DNA of 64,000 bases from Pseudoalteromonas citrea (GTDB lineage Bacteria; Pseudomonadota; Gammaproteobacteria; Enterobacterales; Alteromonadaceae), in the NCBI RefSeq assembly GCF_000238375.3, contig NZ_AHBZ03000014.1:310001-374000 (forward strand). The letters run 5' to 3'. This document shows, piece by piece, positions 58,843-64,000 of this stretch; the first letter of the stretch is position 1, and each line of letters begins with the position of its first letter. The notes below the pieces were generated by a model that did not search any database, had not been told where the DNA came from, and saw only the letters and a program-made list of their open reading frames with translations. Position numbers and translations under genes: made by a program.

Positions 58843-60354
58843 ATGAGTTATAACCCTATGAATGACGGACCTGATTGGACATTTGAGATGTTAGGTGAAT
58901 ATCAGGCCGAGATAGCGCGAGTAGCAGAGCACTACCGGTTAGATACATACCCTAACCAAATAGAAGTAATAACCGCCGAACAAATGATGGATGCATATTC
59001 GAGCGTTGGCATGCCTATTGGCTATAGCCATTGGTCATATGGCAAAAAGTTTATTCAAACTGAGCAAAACTACAAGCGTGGCCAAATGGGCCTCGCTTAT
59101 GAAATTGTGATTAATTCAGACCCTTGTATCTCGTATTTAATGGAAGAAAACACATTACCCATGCAAGCATTGGTAATGGCACATGCCTGTTACGGACACA
59201 ATTCATTTTTTAAAGGTAATTATCTTTTTAAAACTTGGACTGATGCACCATCAATCATTGATTATCTATTATTCGCCAAAAATTATATTGCAGAATGTGA
59301 ACAGAAATATGGGATTGATGAAGTCGAGAATTTACTCGATTCTTGCCATGCACTCATGAATTACGGTGTTGATAGATATAAGCGTCCGCAACAAATCTCT
59401 TTATATGAAGAGCAGAAAAGACAAAAAGAACGCGAGGACTATTTACAGTCTCAAGTGAACGAGCTTTGGCGTACGATCCCCGTGAGCGCGCACGAAGAAA
59501 AAGTAAAAAGGATCCGCTTTCCAACAGAACCTCAGGAAAACATCCTTTATTTTATAGAAAAAAACGCGCCTTTATTGGAATCATGGCAACGAGAAATTAT
59601 TCGTATAGTCCGTAAAGTATCACAATACTTTTACCCACAACGCCAAACACAAGTTATGAATGAAGGGTGGGCAACATTCTGGCACTATACTATTTTGAAT
59701 CACCTTTATGATGAAGGCAAAGTCAGCGATGCTTTCATGTTAGAGTTTTTACAAAGCCATACTAATGTGGTCTATCAACCACCTTATAACAGTAAATTTT
59801 ACTCTGGCATAAACCCCTATGCGCTTGGCTTCAATATGATGGTAGATATTCGTCGTATTTGCGAAAACCCAACGGAAGAAGATAAACAATGGTTTCCGGA
59901 GTTTGCGGGGAAAGACTGGCTAGATACGCTCCATTTTGCGATGGAAAACTTTAAAGATGAAAGCTTTGTGAGCCAATTTTTATCACCAAAGCTGATCAGA
60001 GACTTTAAACTATTTACAATAGTTGACCAACAAAAATCTCCTCATCTAGAAGTGGGTGCAATTCATAATGACGAAGGTTACCAATTTGTACGTTCCTCAT
60101 TATCTGCACAATACAATTTAAGTAATCACGAACCTAATATTCAAGTATATGACGTAGATGTTCGAGGAGACCGGTCTTTAACATTACGCTACGTACCGCA
60201 GAATGACATACCTTTGGCAAACTCTAAAAAAGAGGTTTTAAAACACCTATATAGGCTGTGGGGGTTCTCTGTTAAGTTAGAGCAAGTGGATAGCGACGGG
60301 GCTAAGACAATCATCGGTCAGTGCCCTGCTGAGAATAAAGAAGCTTCTGCTTAG
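58843..60354 (+). CDS. ycgB: SpoVR family protein (YcgB)
   Basis: 503 residues of the SpoVR family, named after a Bacillus spore-cortex gene; the gammaproteobacterial member is YcgB. Motifs: YPNQIEVITAEQMMDAYSSVGMPIGYSHWSYGK, VMAHACYGHNSFFKGNYLF, MNEGWATFWHYTI and the INPYALGFNMMVDIRRICE block. No spores are made by such bacteria, so it is thought to act with YeaG and YeaH in starvation or stationary-phase response. An AGGAGG site precedes the ATG. Confidence 0.93.
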   Translation: MSYNPMNDGPDWTFEMLGEYQAEIARVAEHYRLDTYPNQIEVITAEQMMDAYSSVGMPIGYSHWSYGKKFIQTEQNYKRGQMGLAYEIVINSDPCISYLMEENTLPMQALVMAHACYGHNSFFKGNYLFKTWTDAPSIIDYLLFAKNYIAECEQKYGIDEVENLLDSCHALMNYGVDRYKRPQQISLYEEQKRQKEREDYLQSQVNELWRTIPVSAHEEKVKRIRFPTEPQENILYFIEKNAPLLESWQREIIRIVRKVSQYFYPQRQTQVMNEGWATFWHYTILNHLYDEGKVSDAFMLEFLQSHTNVVYQPPYNSKFYSGINPYALGFNMMVDIRRICENPTEEDKQWFPEFAGKDWLDTLHFAMENFKDESFVSQFLSPKLIRDFKLFTIVDQQKSPHLEVGAIHNDEGYQFVRSSLSAQYNLSNHEPNIQVYDVDVRGDRSLTLRYVPQNDIPLANSKKEVLKHLYRLWGFSVKLEQVDSDGAKTIIGQCPAENKEASA

Positions 60355-60394
60355 TTTGAAGCGTAAGCCCTGACGTCGTAAAATATCCGACACA

Positions 60395-60425
60395 ATAAAA
60401 AAGCCCTGTTATTAGGGCTTTTTCA
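60395..60425. terminator. Shared terminator of ycgB and the cyclase gene
   Basis: AAGCCCT-GTTATT-AGGGCTT (60401-60420) with A-run and T-run flanks. Between convergent genes. Confidence 0.88.
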
Positions 60426-60444
60426 CGACTTTAAATTACTCTTT

Positions 60445-61416
60445 TTATTTTTTCATATCAACGGTGTAACCAGTCACTTTATTTCTACCCGTTTCTTTTG
60501 AATGATACAACGCAAGGTCCGCAGCTTCAATCCACTGCTCATGCTTGTCAAAATCACTGGTATACACGGCAAAACCCACGCTCACTGTAATTTGTATTTG
60601 TTTGTTATCATAAAAAATGGATGACTTTTCAATCAAGCACCTTAAACGTTCAGCAAATATTTGTGCTCCTTCCTCATCCGTATCAACCAACGTGACTACA
60701 AACTCTTCGCCACCATAACGGCCGGCAGTGTCCGTTTCTCTTAGAGTTTTCTTTAGTAAATCTGAAATATGCCGAATTGCTTCATCACCACCACTATGGC
60801 CATACTCATCGTTGACGCGTTTAAAGTGATCAATATCAAACATTAACAAGCTACATACACCCTGACTACGCTTTAATCGCTTAAACTCTTTACGTAAGGT
60901 TGTTTCCCAATAGCCTCGATTGGCTAAAGTCGTTAAGCTATCAGTGCGGCTCATTTGTTCAAGCTTCTGATTAACTTGTTCAAGTTCAAGCTTATTCATT
61001 GCTTCATCAGTCACATCATAAATAATGATACAAATGTGCCCTACTTCACCGGTAATTGTACTCAAAGGAATAATGGTCGAACTTTGATACATATGGTCTG
61101 CTTTACCGGTGATTGGTCGGTAATTCTTAAATTTAAATATGTATGGTTGCTGTTCCCAAATAGTAAAAGAACGGTTTTTTAACACAAATACCGACTCTGT
61201 TTTGCCTCTAAACCACTGTTCATCAATACTTGGGAATAGGTCAAAAATATCTTTATCTTTAACGGCACTTGGCAATAACCCAGAGTGGTTTTCCATAAAA
61301 CCATTCCAAATACATACTTTATAATCTCTGTCTAATACGACTAAACCAACATCAACCGTATTAAACATATCCATTAACCAATGGATTTCATTCATGTCAA
61401 AATCAGCAGCAGGCAT
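60445..61416 (-). CDS. PAS-GGDEF diguanylate cyclase
   Basis: 323 residues. An N-terminal PAS-like domain (about 15-135; VDVGLVVLDRDYKVCIWNGFMENHSG) is followed by a GGDEF domain from about 155 to 320. The catalytic loop is GGEEF at 235-239, in RYGGEEFVV. A perfectly spaced allosteric I-site RETD (226-229) is also present, so product inhibition by c-di-GMP is expected. No membrane segment. It starts four bases after the stop of the response-regulator gene, so the two are one operon. Confidence 0.92.
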   Translation of the reverse strand: MPAADFDMNEIHWLMDMFNTVDVGLVVLDRDYKVCIWNGFMENHSGLLPSAVKDKDIFDLFPSIDEQWFRGKTESVFVLKNRSFTIWEQQPYIFKFKNYRPITGKADHMYQSSTIIPLSTITGEVGHICIIIYDVTDEAMNKLELEQVNQKLEQMSRTDSLTTLANRGYWETTLRKEFKRLKRSQGVCSLLMFDIDHFKRVNDEYGHSGGDEAIRHISDLLKKTLRETDTAGRYGGEEFVVTLVDTDEEGAQIFAERLRCLIEKSSIFYDNKQIQITVSVGFAVYTSDFDKHEQWIEAADLALYHSKETGRNKVTGYTVDMKK

Positions 61417-61420
61417 AGTT

Positions 61421-62425
61421 TTAATCTTCTAATAAGTATTCGACTTTATACTTTAAGGTCTTCAATGAGTCCTCAGTAAATAGCAGCATTAAGTCACAGT
61501 TGATGTTGTGATTTTCAATTCCATAACTAATTTCTATAGCTAGCGTCCGTTGCCATCTAGATTTATTTGCTTTAACCAGATCTGATACGTCACAGTGCTG
61601 CCCGAGTACCACAGGATGACCTTGACTAAATGGCATATCCAGCTGCCTTGATAAACCTGTCAAAATCGAGCCAATCAAGATGTTACTAATATCCATTAAT
61701 AACTCAAGTTCAACCTTTTCATTCAGTTCACCGTGGTAGTTCATGAGTGATGCGACTTCTTTGAAGCTAGAATCATTCAGTAGTAACAATGCTTCGCCCG
61801 ATACCCCACCACCGATAAAGCCTTGGCAAACGCCCGACGTGCTTGCACTTGCATCAATAGCCTGTAAAGCCATATGTAACTCACTGACTTCAAGGACATT
61901 CACATTTGGAATTGGTAACTCTACAAATACATTCAACAGCCTAGCCAATAAATCACCCGCTTGGCCCATAGCTACATTGGTTAATTCTTGATAAATATCT
62001 CTGATCTCAGGGTCTAGTTGCTCACCTAATTTATGGACTAAACTTTCGCGAATAGCGCGATCTCGTATCCCATGGTGCTCAATGATTTCAGCAAGCTTTG
62101 TTGCATCACAGGGCTTGCGAATGAAGTCAATTGCCCCAAGCTCGATAACACGTTGATGTGCGTTAGGCTGAATGTCCCCAGACACCACAACCGTTAATAC
62201 ATTCAAATCTTGGTTTTGAATTTCTTGCAATACGCCATAGCCATCCATTTGCGGCATATTTAAATCTAGAAATAGAATTTCAGGAGAAAACTGTTTGATC
62301 TTTTCAATACAGTCTAAGCCATGTTCTGCAAATTCTACCTTAATATCCCAATCCTCAGGCAATGAGCGAGCCAGTTGACGGCGCGCTAATTTAGAGTCAT
62401 CACATATTAAAACTAATGTTGACAT
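61421..62425 (-). CDS. Response regulator with CheC-like phosphatase domain
   Basis: 334 residues from the ATG at 62425, with GAGAG just upstream; a TTG at 62455 is in frame but less likely. N-terminal receiver with VLICDDSKLARRQL, phospho-acceptor Asp54 (EILFLDLNMPQMDG) and a conserved Lys in FIRKPCDATK. The second half (about 150-330) resembles CheC/CheX: QELTNVAMGQAGDLLARLLN, with the ExxN core, and LLMDISNILIGSILTGL as the second copy. CheC-like domains dephosphorylate CheY-type proteins or scaffold partners. It likely controls the downstream cyclase. Confidence 0.82.
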   Translation of the reverse strand: MSTLVLICDDSKLARRQLARSLPEDWDIKVEFAEHGLDCIEKIKQFSPEILFLDLNMPQMDGYGVLQEIQNQDLNVLTVVVSGDIQPNAHQRVIELGAIDFIRKPCDATKLAEIIEHHGIRDRAIRESLVHKLGEQLDPEIRDIYQELTNVAMGQAGDLLARLLNVFVELPIPNVNVLEVSELHMALQAIDASASTSGVCQGFIGGGVSGEALLLLNDSSFKEVASLMNYHGELNEKVELELLMDISNILIGSILTGLSRQLDMPFSQGHPVVLGQHCDVSDLVKANKSRWQRTLAIEISYGIENHNINCDLMLLFTEDSLKTLKYKVEYLLED

Positions 62426-62628
62426 AAAAGCTCTCTTTGCTCGAGTTGTTCTCAATGATCTGTAAATTGAGACTTAATGATTATTATAAGTTTTTGGTGG
62501 CTCAATTTTACGGCTAATGTTAATAAAACCCCTAACGATTTACAACGCAGTTATCCCGTAATACTTTGTTAGCGTTTTACAGTATAATACACTGACGCCA
62601 ATTAAGATAACTCGAAAAGGAATACTTT

Positions 62629-63210
62629 ATGCTGAAAGTCTCCATTATTGCCACAAGCTTGTTCGCTATGAGCGTATCTGCATACACTCTACCTGAAAAC
62701 AAAATTGACTCAGGTAAAGTATATGCCCAAGAGAAGCCAATCACATTACTGGGCCAAGGTGTTACCGAAGGTCAAAAAGCCCCTGATTTTAAGGTTGTTA
62801 ACGATGCATTTGTTCCTGTGAAATTATCGGACTTTCAAGGTAAAGCTGTTTTGATAAGTGTTGTGCCAAGCTTAGACACAGGTATTTGTAGCCTACAAAC
62901 CAAACACTTCAATGAGCAAGTCGCTAAGACTTTTTCAAATATTGAAATGCTAACAATCAGTGCTGACTTACCATTTGCCCAAAAGCGCTTTTGTAAGCAA
63001 GAAAACATCGACAAGGTCGTAACTTTATCTGACTCGGTATGGCGAAACTTTGGTGAAAACTATGGCTTATATATTAAAGATATGGGGCTACTTAGCCGAG
63101 CTGTTTTTATCCTCGATAAAGAACATAACATTGTTTATAAACAACTAGTTAAAAATTTAGCTACTGAACCTGATTACAGTCAAGTCGTCGAGAAACTAAA
63201 AACATTATAA
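62629..63210 (+). CDS. tpx: Thiol peroxidase Tpx with N-terminal signal peptide
   Basis: 193 residues. Residues 1 to about 19 (MLKVSIIATSLFAMSVSAY) look like a cleavable signal peptide, so this Tpx would act in the periplasm. The core contains GQKAPDF, the peroxidatic Cys87 in PSLDTGICSLQTKHFN and the resolving Cys122 in QKRFCKQENI, typical of atypical two-Cys Tpx. E. coli Tpx is 168 residues without this leader. Cytosolic thioredoxin could not reduce it there; DsbD-type or periplasmic reductants would be needed. The IS element begins five bases past its stop. Confidence 0.88.
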   Translation: MLKVSIIATSLFAMSVSAYTLPENKIDSGKVYAQEKPITLLGQGVTEGQKAPDFKVVNDAFVPVKLSDFQGKAVLISVVPSLDTGICSLQTKHFNEQVAKTFSNIEMLTISADLPFAQKRFCKQENIDKVVTLSDSVWRNFGENYGLYIKDMGLLSRAVFILDKEHNIVYKQLVKNLATEPDYSQVVEKLKTL

Positions 63211-63215
63211 AAAAA

Positions 63216-64000
63216 GACCCTGTAAATAATTCTGTGTAACTGCTCTTAGTTACAAGTATTCAGTTAGTCGGTCTTCAAACATAATCATAAAACGGTTTAG
63301 AGCTTGCTTCCAGTTATGAATAGGCATTGTCCACCTCTTGGAAGCATCCATTATCGCTAAGTACACCACCTTGCTAGCGGATTCATCTGTCGGGAACAGT
63401 TTACGTTTCTTGGTCGCTTTTCTGATCACACTGTTCAGAGATTCAATAGCATTTGTCGTGTAGATAGCTTTACGAATATCTTGAGGGTAGCTAAATAGAG
63501 TATTGAGATTATCCCAATGAGCCGTCCAGGAGCGGCTGATTTGAGGGTACTTTTCATCCCATTTATCACCAAAGTGCTCTAACGCCAACAGGGCTTCATC
63601 TTCCGTTGTTGCTTGATAGATTTCTTTTAAGTCAGCGGTAATTGCCTTGTAGTCTTTCCATGGGACGTATTTCATTGAGTTTCGCACCATGTGTACGATA
63701 CAGAGCTGAATTTGAGTTTTTGGATAAACAGCGTTGATGGCATCAGGAAAGCCCTTCAGGCCATCTACACACGCGATGAGGATATCATTCACGCCTCGAT
63801 TTTGAAGTTCGGTGAGCACGCTAAGCCAGAACTTCGCTCCTTCGGTTTCGGACATCCACATCCCAAGAAGTTCTTTCTGACCTTCCATATTTACGCCAAG
63901 TGCGAGATAAATGGCTTTGTTGATAACCTGTTTATTCTGGCGTACTTTCACGACGATGCAATCGAGATAAACGATGGGATAGACCGTATCAAGCGGGCGA
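63216..64000 (-). mobile_element. IS256-family insertion sequence, left end
   Basis: The element seems to start with GACCCTGTAAATAATTCTGT at 63216, a terminal-repeat-like sequence of IS256-family elements that lies just after the tpx stop (63210). Only one end is in the window, so the opposite repeat and the target duplication cannot be checked. Confidence 0.7.
63250..64000 (-). CDS. IS256-family transposase, 5' part beyond window
   Basis: The frame stays open to the window edge, so about 250 C-terminal residues are visible; full members have about 400. Visible catalytic features: the first Asp in YLDCIVVKVR, the second in ACVDGLKGFPDAI, and the Glu in TTNAIESLNSVIRK, with the CIVHMVRNSMKYV segment typical of the family. 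No stop or frameshift, so it may be active. Start codon not in the window; internal GTG/ATG codons should not be taken as its start. Confidence 0.9.
   Translation of the reverse strand, partial: RPLDTVYPIVYLDCIVVKVRQNKQVINKAIYLALGVNMEGQKELLGMWMSETEGAKFWLSVLTELQNRGVNDILIACVDGLKGFPDAINAVYPKTQIQLCIVHMVRNSMKYVPWKDYKAITADLKEIYQATTEDEALLALEHFGDKWDEKYPQISRSWTAHWDNLNTLFSYPQDIRKAIYTTNAIESLNSVIRKATKKRKLFPTDESASKVVYLAIMDASKRWTMPIHNWKQALNRFMIMFEDRLTEYL

Overview
The window looks like a chromosomal segment of a marine gammaproteobacterium of the Alteromonadales, most likely Pseudoalteromonas or a close relative. The basis is AT-rich coding sequence, the TonB receptor / flavin halogenase / SapC triad, LacI-type control of amino-sugar genes, and gene orders such as gcvR-bcp, grpE|nadK-recN and yeaG-yeaH-ycgB. 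This is inference from family knowledge; no rRNA or other taxonomic marker is present. I saw no rRNA, tRNA, CRISPR array or prophage. The only mobile element is the end of an IS256-family insertion sequence at the right edge.

Layout. 1-6.2 kb: RNA helicase HrpA (3' end cut by the window), a CBS-pair protein, an exported isoaspartyl peptidase, then SapC. 5.5-10.6 kb: a minus-strand set of TonB-dependent receptor, tryptophan-halogenase-like flavoenzyme and SapC. 11.3-16.8 kb: pgl, zwf and pgi, with a divergent LacI-family regulator. 16.8-23.5 kb: PerM-like permease and TusA-like protein on minus; an unknown protein, BepA-like protease, ArsC-like reductase, WrbA-like flavoprotein and DUF2069 protein in a plus-strand run; an ankyrin membrane protein; a DUF2897 micro-protein. 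23.5-29.6 kb: YjiH-type membrane protein, bamC, gcvR-bcp, nudC-metC. 29.7-34 kb: nagB, nagX, nagA, nagK. 34.3-42.7 kb: a 2-oxoglutarate/Fe(II) oxygenase, a REC-kinase protein divergent from a 1319-residue hybrid sensor kinase, an M48 lipoprotein protease and a Bcr/CflA exporter. 42.7-47.7 kb: grpE and an HrcA-like repressor, divergent from nadK, an unknown membrane protein and recN. 47.8-57 kb: gltD-gltB, grxD, sodB. 55.6-60.4 kb: yeaG-yeaH-spoVR-like operon. 60.4-64 kb: a diguanylate cyclase with a CheC-like response regulator, a secreted Tpx, and the IS.

How the parts fit. A 16-bp palindrome, ATGACAACGCTGTCAT or a one/two-base variant, lies before the TonB receptor (twice), between pgi and the LacI gene, before nagB and before nagK. 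It centres on CG, as LacI-family operators do. It therefore outlines an amino-sugar (GlcNAc/chitin) regulon: outer-membrane uptake, kinase, deacetylase, deaminase, then Pgi feeding Zwf and Pgl. The first gene of the halogenase/SapC set carries this operator, tying an enzyme family known for indole halogenation to sugar uptake. No inner-membrane GlcNAc permease is visible in the window.

Other regulatory features read from the sequence: a near-consensus sigma-32 promoter for grpE that embeds an 18-bp perfect palindrome at the end of the HrcA-like gene, and ARG-box-like palindromes upstream of gltBD. Many convergent gene pairs are closed by shared bidirectional terminators.
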